A stretch of 45,130 nt of DNA from Bacillota bacterium (GCA_023435985.1 JAEZKY010000086.1:1-45130), one strand, 5' to 3'; shown: positions 24,291-32,501, numbered from the stretch's first letter. Translations and numbers: made by a program. The notes: generated by a model not told the origin, from the sequence alone.

Positions 24291-24689
24291 ATGTATACAA
24301 TAAATGAAGTAGCCGATATTTGTGATATTTCACCTTATACAATTCGCTTCTATGATAAAGAAGGGCTTTTGCCTTTTGTCTCAAGAAATAGTACTGGAAA
24401 TAGACAGTTTAGCGATTCAGATTTGAACGTAATCAAACTTATTTGCTGTTTAAAAAATAGCGGTATGCCAGTTAAGGAGATTAGAAGATATATTGACTTA
24501 GCAATGCAAGGGGTTGAAACCTCTGAACAGAGAAAGCAGATAATGATCGACCATAGGAAAGAGGTTGTAAAGCAAATAGATAATTTAAAGAAAAATTTAA
24601 ATATCATCGATTTAAAAATTGCCCTCTATGATTCTGATGATGGCTTATCTCTTTCTAGTATATTCGTAGAACAAGAACAGAAAAATTAA
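24291..24689 (+). CDS. MerR-family transcriptional regulator
   Basis: A 132-residue MerR regulator. The N-terminal winged helix reads MYTINEVADICDISPYTIRF, then YDKEGLLPFVSRNSTGNRQF; the dimerisation coiled coil follows (EQRKQIMIDHRKEVVKQIDN). There is no Cys-rich metal site, so it belongs to the group that responds to aldehydes, oxidants or other small molecules (as AdhR/NmlR-type proteins do). MerR proteins act on promoters with 19-20-bp spacers. Exactly such a promoter lies upstream of the convergent SDR gene (26071-26101), making the SDR a likely target (inference). The ATG follows GAGGAGAATAAATCA. Confidence 0.88.
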   Translation: MYTINEVADICDISPYTIRFYDKEGLLPFVSRNSTGNRQFSDSDLNVIKLICCLKNSGMPVKEIRRYIDLAMQGVETSEQRKQIMIDHRKEVVKQIDNLKKNLNIIDLKIALYDSDDGLSLSSIFVEQEQKN

Positions 24690-24794
24690 CATACCCATTT
24701 ATGCATGCATAGCAAAGAAAACTACTCCTGCTAGGAAACAGATAATTATTAATCACCTTGAGGCAATAATTTTAAAATGAACTTGAAATAAAAA

Positions 24795-24842
24795 ATAAGC
24801 AGGCAGTTACTTAAAGTAGTATCTAAGTGACTGCCTGCTTAT
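24795..24842. terminator. Bidirectional terminator between merR and the SDR gene (palindrome 2)
   Basis: 19-bp stem with one G-T pair, arms 24795-24813 and 24824-24842, 10-nt loop. It lies between two convergent genes, with an A-run before and a T-containing flank after. The inner part (ACTTAAAGTAGTATCTAAGT) is related to palindromes 1 and 3. Confidence 0.75.
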
Positions 24843-24892
24843 CTTAAGATTAATAATATGTTTTTAGTTATTTCTTACTACTTAAGTTTTAA

Positions 24893-25825
24893 TTAAATAA
24901 ACTTTATGTTTGTCAACTTCTCAGATTCTTCCCAAAGCTTTGAAGCATCCTTAACATCTATAGCTTGTGGTGCAATTTTAGCTATTTTAGGATACCCTCT
25001 CATTTCACTCATTTTTGAAGGTCCATAATATGTTCCACCTGTTGCATTTTCTGCTGTCGCAGCATAAAGTGATGGCCACGCTCCATGAGCTGCTGGCTGA
25101 AATAAAAACGGTCCAAATAAACGTCGCACAATTCCAGTTGGGCTATTCTTTCCGGCTCCATTAGGTATTAATTCCGTTCTTGATATACCTGGATGCGCAC
25201 CTATACTGCTAATTCCCCAGCCAGCTGCATCACTTCTTCGCTGTAATTCAAATGCCAACATAAGGCATGCGAGTTTCGACTGAGAATAAGTTACCATTGG
25301 TTTGTAGCTGTATTCTGCTTGAAGATCATCAAAGTCTATAACTCCTGAAAGATGAGCTAAGCTACTCAGGGTGATTACCCTTGGCTTATTTCCTTTCTTT
25401 AAAAGAGGAAGCATATGTGCTGTTAATGCAAAATGACCAAAATAATTTGTACCCATTTGCAGTTCAAACCCATCTTTTGTAACCAAGCGCTTAGGCGGAG
25501 CCATTACTGCTGCATTGTTTATAAGAATATCTAAGCTTTTGCGCTCAGATCTCATTCGTTCACCAAATGCTTCTATAGATGCAAGATCTGCTAGATCAAG
25601 TTTTTCAAAACGTATATTTCCAGAAGGATTTATTTTCTTAATCCTTTTTATAGCTTCTTCTCCTTTATCCTTATTTCTACCAGCCATTATAACCTCAGCT
25701 CCTGCACGAGTCATCTCTAATGCTGTTTCATAGCCAATTCCACCTGTTCCTGTAATAACAACTGAGCGACCTTTTTGTGAAGGAATATCTGCCGAAGTCC
25801 AATTTCGTTTCATATTTTCTGCCAT
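24893..25825 (-). CDS. Short-chain dehydrogenase/reductase
   Basis: A 310-residue SDR oxidoreductase. The cofactor motif is VVITGTGGIGYETALEMTRA, one residue shorter than the classical TGxxxGIG but typical of a TGTGG(I/L)G subgroup. AGRNKD suggests NADP preference through its basic residue. NNAAVM, SSLAHLSG (catalytic Ser) and YSQSKLA (catalytic Tyr and Lys) are all present. Sequence style is close to WWOX/retinol-dehydrogenase-like reductases; the substrate is unknown. I start at MAENMKRNW, whose ATG follows AAAGGAGTGTTTATT; a GTG three codons earlier is inside the leader. The promoter at 26071-26101 and the convergent merR gene suggest MerR control. Confidence 0.87.
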   Translation of the reverse strand: MAENMKRNWTSADIPSQKGRSVVITGTGGIGYETALEMTRAGAEVIMAGRNKDKGEEAIKRIKKINPSGNIRFEKLDLADLASIEAFGERMRSERKSLDILINNAAVMAPPKRLVTKDGFELQMGTNYFGHFALTAHMLPLLKKGNKPRVITLSSLAHLSGVIDFDDLQAEYSYKPMVTYSQSKLACLMLAFELQRRSDAAGWGISSIGAHPGISRTELIPNGAGKNSPTGIVRRLFGPFLFQPAAHGAWPSLYAATAENATGGTYYGPSKMSEMRGYPKIAKIAPQAIDVKDASKLWEESEKLTNIKFI

Positions 25826-26070
25826 AATAAACACTCCTTTTATTATCTACTGTACTTGCTTGTAAACTGATTGATTTTACTTATTTTATAATATAAACCT
25901 TATTTACATTGCATGTCTTTTTTTAAATAAAATCATAAATTCCACTTTTATATCCTGTTTACGGAATATACATGGCTTCTGTATATTCTTGTGCGATTTA
26001 AAGTACATTTTCACCTTCTTTTCTAGATTTATAAAAGATGTTAAAAGTTCTTGTATTGTACTTTGTACTA

Positions 26071-26101
26071 ATACTAACACTTAGAGTTTTATATAAGTCA
26101 A
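26071..26101 (-). promoter_or_regulatory. MerR-type promoter: 19-bp spacer containing a dyad
   Basis: On the minus strand TTGACT (26096-26101) and TAGTAT (26071-26076) are separated by 19 bp, too long for unaided sigma-A. The spacer carries a dyad at 26079-26098, ACTTA-N10-TAAGT. This is the classic layout of MerR-activated promoters, where the regulator untwists the spacer. It points towards the SDR gene. Confidence 0.7.
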
Positions 26102-26298
26102 GCATATTTAAAGATTTTTTTAAGAAGATTTTAAGCCATGTATAACATCAATAAAATCCAGGAAATCTGCGTTCTTCAGTATATGCAACTCACTTTTAGT
26201 ACAAATAAGGACTTCTTCACTTCACCCAAAACCAACAGCAACCTAAAAGTGATATAACCTTACCTGCTGTCTTATAAGCACTGGTATACAAATCAAAA

Positions 26299-26350
26299 AA
26301 ATAAGCAGGTAATTACTTAGAGTACTGTCTAAGTAATTATCTGCTTATTT
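26299..26350 (-). terminator. Terminator of the hydroxyacid dehydrogenase gene (palindrome 3)
   Basis: 23-bp stem with one G-T pair, arms 26299-26321 and 26328-26350, loop GTACTG, flanked by A-runs on the left (T-run on the minus strand). The core ACTTAGAGTACTGTCTAAGT is shared with palindromes 1 and 2. It lies 160 bp beyond the stop codon of the dehydrogenase gene. Confidence 0.7.
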
Positions 26351-26511
26351 TACATGTATTGTTTTCTTATTTATCTTAAAAAGAATTGAATCAATTTTAT
26401 CCAATCCACTACTGGTCTTTTACTCTCCTGTTCACTTTAAAGCCTACAATAAAAAATTTGGAATAAAATGATACAAAAATCTAAAAGGCTCTTATTTTTA
26501 TTGTACAAAAA

Positions 26512-27459
26512 TTATAGTAACTGATTTAGCTTGCTTTCAGGCTCTTCACCATTCTCTACACGTTTTATATTATTTACAAAGAAATCATATCTTTTTTTGT
26601 GGAATTTGAGACCATCAGGCATGCCGGCTGTATGGGGAGTCAGTATCACATTACCAAGATTCCGGAGCTCACTGTCAATAGGAAGCGGTTCAGATTCAAA
26701 CACATCCAAGCATGCTCCTGAAATATCCTTGTTTTTTAATGCATCTATCAAGTCACTTTCATTGACAATCCCGCCACGAGCTGTATTGATAAAAAGTGCG
26801 GTATTCTTCATTTTCTTGAATACTTCTTTGTTTATCAGCTGTTTGGTCTGCTGATTCAAGGATACATGTACACTTACTATGTCTGATGTACCTACAAGAG
26901 TATCGAAATCCGTTATTTTTACAAAACCGTCAGACTGTACAACCGCATTTCTAGCATAAGCCAACACATTCATATCAAAAACCCTGCAAAACTCAGCCAC
27001 TTTTTTACCTACAGCTCCCAAGCCGATAATCCCAATCGTTTTACCATTTAATTCACTCCCTGTATAATCCAATTGATTTTCATCCATCTTATTTTTCATG
27101 AAAGCATCAAGAAATGGTATGTTTTTATAATAAGATAATATGAGTGCCATTACGTGCTCTGCCACTGCCTGTGCATTCACTCCTGCAGCATTGGCCACCC
27201 AAATGCCTCTCTGTGTGCAGGCATCAATATCTACATTATCAAATCCTGCACCCGTCTGTACCAGCTTTAACTTTTTTGCTATAGATAGCAGGCTGCTGTC
27301 CACTTTAATATGTTCTGGTATGATTACCTGACAATCTTCAATATGATGCAGCATTTCTTTTCCCGGTGGAACAATTACAACGTCCCATTCTTCTGGAAAG
27401 TACCTTGTAGCATTTAATTTTGATGCCTCTATAAAATATCCGACTATAAGAATCTTCAT
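26512..27459 (-). CDS. D-isomer-specific 2-hydroxyacid dehydrogenase
   Basis: A 315-residue NAD-dependent enzyme of the D-2-hydroxyacid dehydrogenase family. The Rossmann motif is TIGIIGLGAVGKKVAEFCRV. Catalytic residues sit in NTARGGIVNE (Arg), FESEPL (Glu) and LTPHTAG (His). VQTGAGFDNVDIDACTQRGI and VANAAGVNAQAVAEHVMAL are family signatures. It reduces a 2-keto acid or acts on a phosphoglycerate-like substrate; specificity cannot be read here. I start at MKILIVGYF, whose ATG follows AAAGGTGGTTTAGCA; a further ATG six codons upstream overlaps that site. The gene is slightly richer in G+C than its neighbours, possibly a transfer (weak inference). Confidence 0.88.
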   Translation of the reverse strand: MKILIVGYFIEASKLNATRYFPEEWDVVIVPPGKEMLHHIEDCQVIIPEHIKVDSSLLSIAKKLKLVQTGAGFDNVDIDACTQRGIWVANAAGVNAQAVAEHVMALILSYYKNIPFLDAFMKNKMDENQLDYTGSELNGKTIGIIGLGAVGKKVAEFCRVFDMNVLAYARNAVVQSDGFVKITDFDTLVGTSDIVSVHVSLNQQTKQLINKEVFKKMKNTALFINTARGGIVNESDLIDALKNKDISGACLDVFESEPLPIDSELRNLGNVILTPHTAGMPDGLKFHKKRYDFFVNNIKRVENGEEPESKLNQLL

Positions 27460-27618
27460 TGCTAAACCACCTTTCATACTATATACATTTTCGTGTACCT
27501 ATTTATCTCTTTATTAACTAGATATAACTCCTTTCCAAAATAATTATCTCCGCAAAAAATATTATATAGGAATTTTTTTATATTTTCACCATATATAATC
27601 TTTATTGTATATAAAAAA

Positions 27619-27649
27619 GATAGTTAATGAATCCGGCACATTAACTATC
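27619..27649 (-). terminator. Terminator of the DUF2752-DUF4234 operon
   Basis: Perfect 11-bp stem GATAGTTAATG / CATTAACTATC with a 9-nt loop, followed on the minus strand by TTTTTTATATAC. It lies about 50 bp beyond the stop of the DUF4234 gene. Confidence 0.85.
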
Positions 27650-27700
27650 TCTTTTAGTTTATATCTTTATCAAACTTAAAATAAATTTACGTATGTATTA

Positions 27701-28096
27701 TTATCTAACAACTTGTGAATTATATGCAAATGCTAGTGCATTTGTATTTTTAATTAAAATATGCATAGCAACAAATGGACCTATCCCACATAAAAAAGCA
27801 CCAAATATCATCCACATAAGTACTGAAGTTCCGTTTTCAGAAAAATGTAAATTATAGCGTGGTGCATTCTCTGCTAATCTATTACCAATATTATAATACC
27901 AAAACCATGAATAAATTCCACATGTAATTATAGACAATAAAATAAATTTTAAAAGCCCTCCTGTTTTCCTTCCATCTCCTGCACAAATTTTATTAATATC
28001 TTGTGCTATTTTATAAATAAACCAATAACTGTATATTCCTAAAGTTAAAATTGTAAATAATATATACTTTCCAAGTCCCCTGTTTGTAGAAATCAT
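27701..28096 (-). CDS. DUF4234 membrane protein
   Basis: A 131-residue protein with three or four hydrophobic helices and the repeated motif LTLGIYSYWFIYKIAQDINK / ITCGIYSWFWYYNIGNRLAE, characteristic of DUF4234. Between the repeats lies a short charged loop (AGDGRKTGG). Function is unknown. The start ATG overlaps the stop codon of the preceding DUF2752 gene (TGATG), and its ribosome binding site (GGGGGA) lies inside that gene's last codons. Translation of the two is therefore coupled. Both proteins are probably part of one membrane system, but the sequence gives no hint of its role. Confidence 0.8.
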   Translation of the reverse strand: MISTNRGLGKYILFTILTLGIYSYWFIYKIAQDINKICAGDGRKTGGLLKFILLSIITCGIYSWFWYYNIGNRLAENAPRYNLHFSENGTSVLMWMIFGAFLCGIGPFVAMHILIKNTNALAFAYNSQVVR

Positions 28097-28503
28097 CAAA
28101 ATCCCCCATTTTTCACAAATTCAAATAACCTATATATAAAGCCATTTTCAATATTTATATTAACAACATCATCCGGATTTAAAAGTCTAAATATGTATGT
28201 TGCAATAAACAATATCACTCCAATAACTATCGCATAATTGAATACACTTTTAGATATATTATTCCTAAATAGAAATATAAATAGATAAACTGCTGGTAAA
28301 ATAAATAATGGATGATAATAAAATGCTCCCTTTATGTCAAAATGAAATAAACATATCCATGCTCTTGTCATTCCACAACCAGCACATGATATACCAGTTA
28401 AGAACCTAATAGGACATCCAATACCAATAATACTGTAGAAAATATATAATCCGGTTATACAAAAAATAAGTTTAATATGTTTAATAATTTCTATATTTTT
28501 CAT
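28096..28503 (-). CDS. DUF2752 membrane protein
   Basis: A 135-residue protein with the DUF2752 signature GIGCPIRFLTGISCAGCGMT followed by RAWICLFHFD and YYHPLF, with three hydrophobic helices. The three Cys and the Arg are the conserved family residues; function is unknown. The start is uncertain. I chose the ATG of MKNIEIIKH, though only a weak GGAT precedes it. A TTG six codons upstream is also open and has no better site. The gene overlaps the DUF4234 start by one base. A 7-bp tandem repeat lies 30 bp upstream and may affect the promoter. Confidence 0.75.
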   Translation of the reverse strand: MKNIEIIKHIKLIFCITGLYIFYSIIGIGCPIRFLTGISCAGCGMTRAWICLFHFDIKGAFYYHPLFILPAVYLFIFLFRNNISKSVFNYAIVIGVILFIATYIFRLLNPDDVVNINIENGFIYRLFEFVKNGGF

Positions 28504-28532
28504 AATGCTATATCCATTCAAAGTTTATTCAA

Positions 28533-28573
28533 TTGATAATTGATAATTGATAATTGATAATTGATAATTGATA
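28533..28573. repeat. Tandem repeat of TTGATAA, about six copies
   Basis: A 7-bp unit, TTGATAA, is repeated five times exactly plus six bases of a sixth. Simple-sequence tracts like this can vary in copy number by slippage. It lies about 30 bp upstream of the DUF2752 start. Confidence 0.85.
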
Positions 28574-28905
28574 GCTTATTCTACCATATAAACGGTTATT
28601 TTACAATATTTTATCTTTATTTCCATATTATCGTTTTATAGCTGTAATTTTTTTCCAGTAGATTTAAAAGATACATATTAATAGCATTGACTCGTGAGTT
28701 GGTGGTTAAATAGTCATTGTAGATATGTTCAGTAAATTTTCTTAATATCAAATAGATCGACCACACCAGTAAAAGTAAATCCTATTAACACCAATCAACT
28801 AATATTTAAGCTTATCGTTTTTTGCTTTCTATATTGCATATTGCAGATGATCGATCCTAAGACTATATAACAATTTATTTTCGATCATATGATTTAATAG
28901 AAATT

Positions 28906-29232
28906 TTACTGCAAAACCCATGGCTTTCTACCTTTTTTCTTTGTTATGATGCATAAGTTATAATAAGGTACACAAAATAACCAAGACACCGATACTTCTT
29001 TAATATATTTCTTATTGTCGCAAAGCCTGTCTAAGCTCTTTTTGTACTCAGGATTTTTCACGACAATGATCGAATTAACTCAATCCGGAGATACTTGTAT
29101 CTTTATAATATTGGGGTTCAAATATTCCTTACTGACTAACTTGTCTAGAATCGGTATTCCGGTCGTGGGACATGTACTTCCCGATATGGACTTGAAATAG
29201 GTCTCGTCAAAATCTTCATAAGATTGACGCTG
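28906..29232 (-). pseudogene. Degenerate 3' gene remnant with an internal stop
   Basis: On the minus strand a continuous frame of 108 codons is interrupted by a single TGA at 29080-29082 and ends at the TAA at 28906-28908. Both halves have protein-like composition: upstream FKSISGSTCPTTGIPILDKL and EYLNPNIIKIQVSPD; downstream VNSIIVVKNPEYKKSLDRL and CDNKKYIKEVSVSW. There is no start codon or ribosome binding site at the left. I cannot assign a family. This is most likely a truncated, decaying gene. Confidence 0.35.
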
Positions 29233-29410
29233 TTATACGTGCAGCTTCCTATCAAAGCAAGGAAGAACTAGACTCTATTAAGGAAAAATATACAAATGAA
29301 AAATAGAGAAGTGAATGAGAAAATACCCCTTTGCTGAATAGTATCAGCTAAGGATACTAAAAACTATTTTAAATTACAATTCAATCATAATTTTAAATGG
29401 AGGTAAAACA

Positions 29411-30379
29411 ATTGGAAATATAACGATAGTTCCTGTATGGATTATTCAAGATATTTTAGTTTTAATAATTGCCACTTTAATGATTTTTTATATAATTAAT
29501 AACGAAGAGCGTCCAAAGATTGTATTAATGCAATTCGTATGCTTTGTCTTTTTCTGCGCCTCGATCTTTGAAAATGTTGCTGTATTTATGGGATCTATGG
29601 GGAAAGAAGGTTTTTACTCATATGGGCACAGTATCCTAATGATATTCAATGTACCAATAACTGTTCCAATTATCGAGTTTCTTATCGTTTACTCAACTTT
29701 ACGTGTTTTGAAGACAATAAATATACCGTCATGGACTAAACCATTCATTGCTGGACTTAGTGCTATGATTTTTGACTTTTCACTGGATCCAGTCGCAGTA
29801 AAACAGATTTTTCAAACTTCGGAAGGAACCATTGGCAGGTGGAGTTATTATCCGCTCCCTGGTGAACCTGTAATATATGGAGAACCTGTCATGAATTTTA
29901 CAGGATAGATCTATATAGCCGGATACTGGACTGCATTTATTTTAATCGGTGAATGGTGGCATAAAAAGAAAGGCTACAGTAATCTAATTGGTTATATATA
30001 TCCGGTTTTGGCTGCAATTCTTTCTCTAGCCTGTTTGGTTTCACCTATATCCAACTTTTTTAATTATATGGGACCATTTTTGGCCAGAACTTCTAATATG
30101 CAATGGGTAATGTTGGTCGCTCTTTCTGTAATTTCATTGGTAATTTCAGCGTTAGCCTCCGTCAAATTCTGGGATCATAGGGTTGTTAGCTCTTTGAATT
30201 ACAGAAAAGATTTTCCTATCATGTTTACTTTTCTGGGTTTTCCTCTGGCTAATACCTTATTTTGTATTATTGGTGGGTACCTGGAGGTACTATGGCTTGT
30301 TGTCTTGGCACAAGTGTTATTATTGTTAGGCTGGAGTGGAATTTATATTTTGAATAAAAGGTTATTCCCCAAGGAATGA
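29411..30379 (+). pseudogene. Carotenoid-biosynthesis-like membrane protein, interrupted by an amber stop
   Basis: One continuous frame of 322 codons encodes about eight hydrophobic helices, but TAG at 29906-29908 splits it into 165 and 156 codons. The sequence before the stop, FDFSLDPVAVKQ and YGEPVMNFTG, resembles the DUF422/CruF-type carotenoid-biosynthesis proteins, which have DPxA and NFxGW. So the TAG stands where a Trp (TGG) is expected: a single G-to-A change. The good ribosome binding site GGAGG at 29399-29403 is spaced for an ATT at 29411, not an ATG; the first in-frame ATG is at 29480, inside TM1. Two lesions argue for a pseudogene. The family call is tentative. Alternatives are suppression of the stop or a sequencing error. 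Confidence 0.6.
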
Positions 30380-30612
30380 AGTGCTCCCAACAAGCTAAAT
30401 AAATATTTCAATAAGCAAGCCGTAAGGGCTTGCTGCCTGTATAGAATGTGTGGTGTGTGTTAAGTCCTTAGCTACTTTCTAATATAAAACGGATAGGAGA
30501 TTACCCATTAATTGAGTAGCCAACCTTTCATCACCGTACGCACAATGTCGTCAACTTAAGGAAATATATAAAAAATTAATAAAAAATACTTTACAATAAT
30601 TAGGAAAAATGA

Positions 30613-30771
30613 AGCCTCGCTATAGATATTAAATTTATAGTGAGGTTTGGTTTTATGAAAAATATTAAATTATTATCCCAAATTTTAAAGAGAAGAGATA
30701 AATTAATTATTTCTAATGAGTTTAAAGAAGCATATAGAACAATAGAATTTTATGCTGTCTTATTACAATGA
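30613..30771 (+). mobile_element. Remnant of an insertion sequence (transposase N-terminus)
   Basis: A 38-codon frame at 30655-30771 starts MKNIKLLSQILKRRDKLIIS and stops at TGA. The beginning resembles IS4-type clostridial transposases from memory, then diverges. Just upstream, arms 30613-30624 and 30636-30648 form a hairpin (CCTCGCTATA / TATAGTGAGG) covering the ribosome binding site GAGG, as is common in insertion-sequence leaders. The body and right end are missing. Confidence 0.4.
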
Positions 30772-30820
30772 GCCATTAATTAGCAACCAATGAAAACCTC
30801 AGATATCATCTATAAAAAGG

Positions 30821-30867
30821 GCAAAAAAATCGGGCTGAAAAATGCATTTTTTAGGCCCGATTTTTGC
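30821..30867 (-). terminator. Terminator of rlmD
   Basis: Near-complete palindrome centred on TGCA at 30843-30846. The outer arms GCAAAAA..TCGGGC (30821-30835) and GCCCGATTTTTGC (30855-30867) pair well. On the minus strand the T-runs of the arm and CCCTTTTTA follow. It lies 36 bp beyond the rlmD stop. Confidence 0.8.
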
Positions 30868-30902
30868 TTAATTTCCACTCCAAAACCACAACATATCGTT
30901 GT

Positions 30903-32297
30903 CTAACTCTCTGCTTTTCCATCAAAGCCGCTATTCGTCATCTGAACCACCGTCTCCACATGTTTAGTTTGAGGAAACATATCCACCGGCTGCACTTCTA
31001 ATACTTTGTATCCCATATCTGCTAAATACTTCAAATCTCTTGCTAAAGTCCCTGGATCACAGGATACATAAACTATTTTTTTTACCTTTGTCTTTCCAAT
31101 GACATCTAATAGTTTAGTATCACACCCTTTTCTTGGAGGATCGACAACTATAACATCTGGACTAATTCCCTGCTCTATAAGCTCTGGAATTACCTCTTCA
31201 GATTTCCCAACAAGAAATTCCGAATTATCTATTCCATTAACTTTTGCATTAATTGCAGCATTATCAATTGCTTGCTCTACTATTTCAACACCATATACTT
31301 TTTTAGCTTTTTCAGCTAGAAATAATGTTATTGTACCTGTTCCACAATAAGCATCGAAGACAACTTCATCTCCACTTAAATTAGCATATTCCAAAGCCTT
31401 ATTATAAAGAATTTCTGTCTGCACTGGATTTACTTGAAAGAAAGACAAGGGTGATATGTTAAATTTATATTTGCCTATGTAATCAGATATAGAATCTTCT
31501 CCCCACAACGTAACGCATTTGTCACCAAAAACCACACCAGTATTTTTAGCATTTATATTTTGAATTATGCTCTTTGCATTTTTTACATCTGTTTTCAACT
31601 TATTAATTAGTTCTTTTTTATGAGGTATTTCTTTATCAGTAGTAATCAATACAACCATTATTTCATTTGTATTATATCCTTTTCTAACCATTATACTTCT
31701 GACTAATCCTTGCTTAAAAAATACTCCATCCTTTTTTGCTGCTGTTATAGAATAAGCTTTCATCCATTCTCGTATTATCTTTATTATTTCATCGCTTTCC
31801 CTATCTTGAAGAAGACAAGTATTCATATCAATTATCTCATGAGTCTTTTCGCTGAAGAATCCTATAGAAAGTTCATTATTTACTGATCCAACAGAAAATA
31901 TACCCTTATTCCTATATCTATATGGACTTTCCATGCCTATAGGATACTTAACTACTTCGCTGCTTAATCCCCCAATTCTTTCTATACATTCTTTAACTCT
32001 GTTATATTTAAAATCTAACTGTCCCTTATAACTAGAGTGCATTAATGCACAACCACCACAAGTTTCATAGTTTATGCATTTTGGCACTTCTCTTTCATTA
32101 GATTTTTCTACTATCTCTATAAGCTTTCCATAACTATAATTTTTCTTAGCTTTAACAATACTTGCTTTAACAGTTTCTCCCCTTAATGCCCCTGGTATAA
32201 ATACTGGATATCTATCTATTTTAGCTACTCCTTCTCCCTCATACCCCAAAGAGTCAATTTTCACTATATATTCCTTATTTTTTTCTAACACATACAC
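30903..32297 (-). CDS. rlmD: 23S rRNA (uracil-5-)-methyltransferase, RlmD/TrmA family
   Basis: A 464-residue RNA m5U methyltransferase. The TRAM domain covers about residues 1-62 (IDSLGYEGEGVAKIDRYPVF). The [4Fe-4S] ligands C74-x5-C80-x2-C83 and C161 fit the RlmD/RumA pattern. SAM-binding motifs are VFDAYCGTGTITLFLAEKAK and VDPPRKGC; the nucleophilic Cys lies in YVSCDPGTLARDL, and MFPQTKHVETV is the C-terminal signature. It methylates a uridine in 23S rRNA; whether U1939, U747 or both (as in RlmCD) cannot be decided. The ATG follows GGAAGTGTGT. It stands alone after pyk. Confidence 0.88.
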   Translation of the reverse strand: MYVLEKNKEYIVKIDSLGYEGEGVAKIDRYPVFIPGALRGETVKASIVKAKKNYSYGKLIEIVEKSNEREVPKCINYETCGGCALMHSSYKGQLDFKYNRVKECIERIGGLSSEVVKYPIGMESPYRYRNKGIFSVGSVNNELSIGFFSEKTHEIIDMNTCLLQDRESDEIIKIIREWMKAYSITAAKKDGVFFKQGLVRSIMVRKGYNTNEIMVVLITTDKEIPHKKELINKLKTDVKNAKSIIQNINAKNTGVVFGDKCVTLWGEDSISDYIGKYKFNISPLSFFQVNPVQTEILYNKALEYANLSGDEVVFDAYCGTGTITLFLAEKAKKVYGVEIVEQAIDNAAINAKVNGIDNSEFLVGKSEEVIPELIEQGISPDVIVVDPPRKGCDTKLLDVIGKTKVKKIVYVSCDPGTLARDLKYLADMGYKVLEVQPVDMFPQTKHVETVVQMTNSGFDGKAES

Positions 32298-32422
32298 ACT
32301 TCCTTCGTTGTTAGGTATAACTGCTTAAAATTCCTTTCTACATTCTATCATATATAAATAAAAATTATAATATCTATAATAAACCAATCAACTATATTTA
32401 ATTTGTTATAACATAAAAAAAG

Positions 32423-32438
32423 AGCACCTTTCGGTGCT
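32423..32438 (-). terminator. Second terminator downstream of pyk
   Basis: 6-bp stem AGCACC / GGTGCT with a tetraloop that reads GAAA on the minus strand, followed there by CTTTTTTTATG. Strong intrinsic terminator, but no annotated gene ends immediately before it. Confidence 0.75.
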
Positions 32439-32441
32439 TAG

Positions 32442-32501
32442 GGCACATTCAAAAATATTGAGTCAACCTATTTATTAACTTGCTATTTTTTCATGTACTT
32501 A
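32442..32501. repeat. Short copy of the dispersed GGCACA palindromic repeat
   Basis: GGCACATTCAAAAATATTGA begins at 32442, and ACTTGCTATTTTTTCATGTA begins at 32479. Together they give a 60-bp imperfect palindrome matching the outer arms of the element at 17295-17452 with the central part missing. Confidence 0.5.

Larger units (their letters stand above)
25826..26511. other. Intergenic region upstream of the SDR gene
   Basis: 686 bp. It holds the long (about 240-nt) SDR leader, the MerR-type promoter at 26071-26101, and the large hairpin at 26299-26350. No coding sequence is visible; the stretch 26105-26290 has no recognisable feature. Confidence 0.6.
28504..29410. other. Gene-poor decay region
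   Basis: About 900 bp without an intact gene. It contains a tandem repeat (28533-28573), a degenerate minus-strand reading frame (28906-29232), and a short plus-strand frame ending at 29309 (peptide ending SKEELDSIKEKYTNEK) that looks like a gene 3' remnant but has no start. The rest, 28574-28905, is unrecognisable AT-rich DNA. Confidence 0.5.
30380..30902. other. Intergenic region with insertion-sequence remnant
   Basis: 523 bp. A perfect 8-bp hairpin (AGCAAGCC / GGCTTGCT, 30414-30434) follows the membrane pseudogene but lacks a T-run. Then come the transposase remnant at 30613-30771 and the rlmD terminator at 30821-30867. Confidence 0.55.

Noticed and set aside
25726..25752. Apparent one-residue deletion in the SDR cofactor motif (TGTGGIG)
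   Set aside because: This spacing is known in an SDR subgroup, and the active-site Ser, Tyr and Lys are intact, so it is not evidence of inactivation.
29015..29200. Plus-strand 61-codon open frame
   Set aside because: No ribosome binding site, and the opposite strand shows better protein-like sequence over the same bases.
29906..29908. Amber codon as pyrrolysine or programmed readthrough
   Set aside because: The site aligns with a conserved Trp and the start codon is also lost; a simple G-to-A mutation is the more economical reading.
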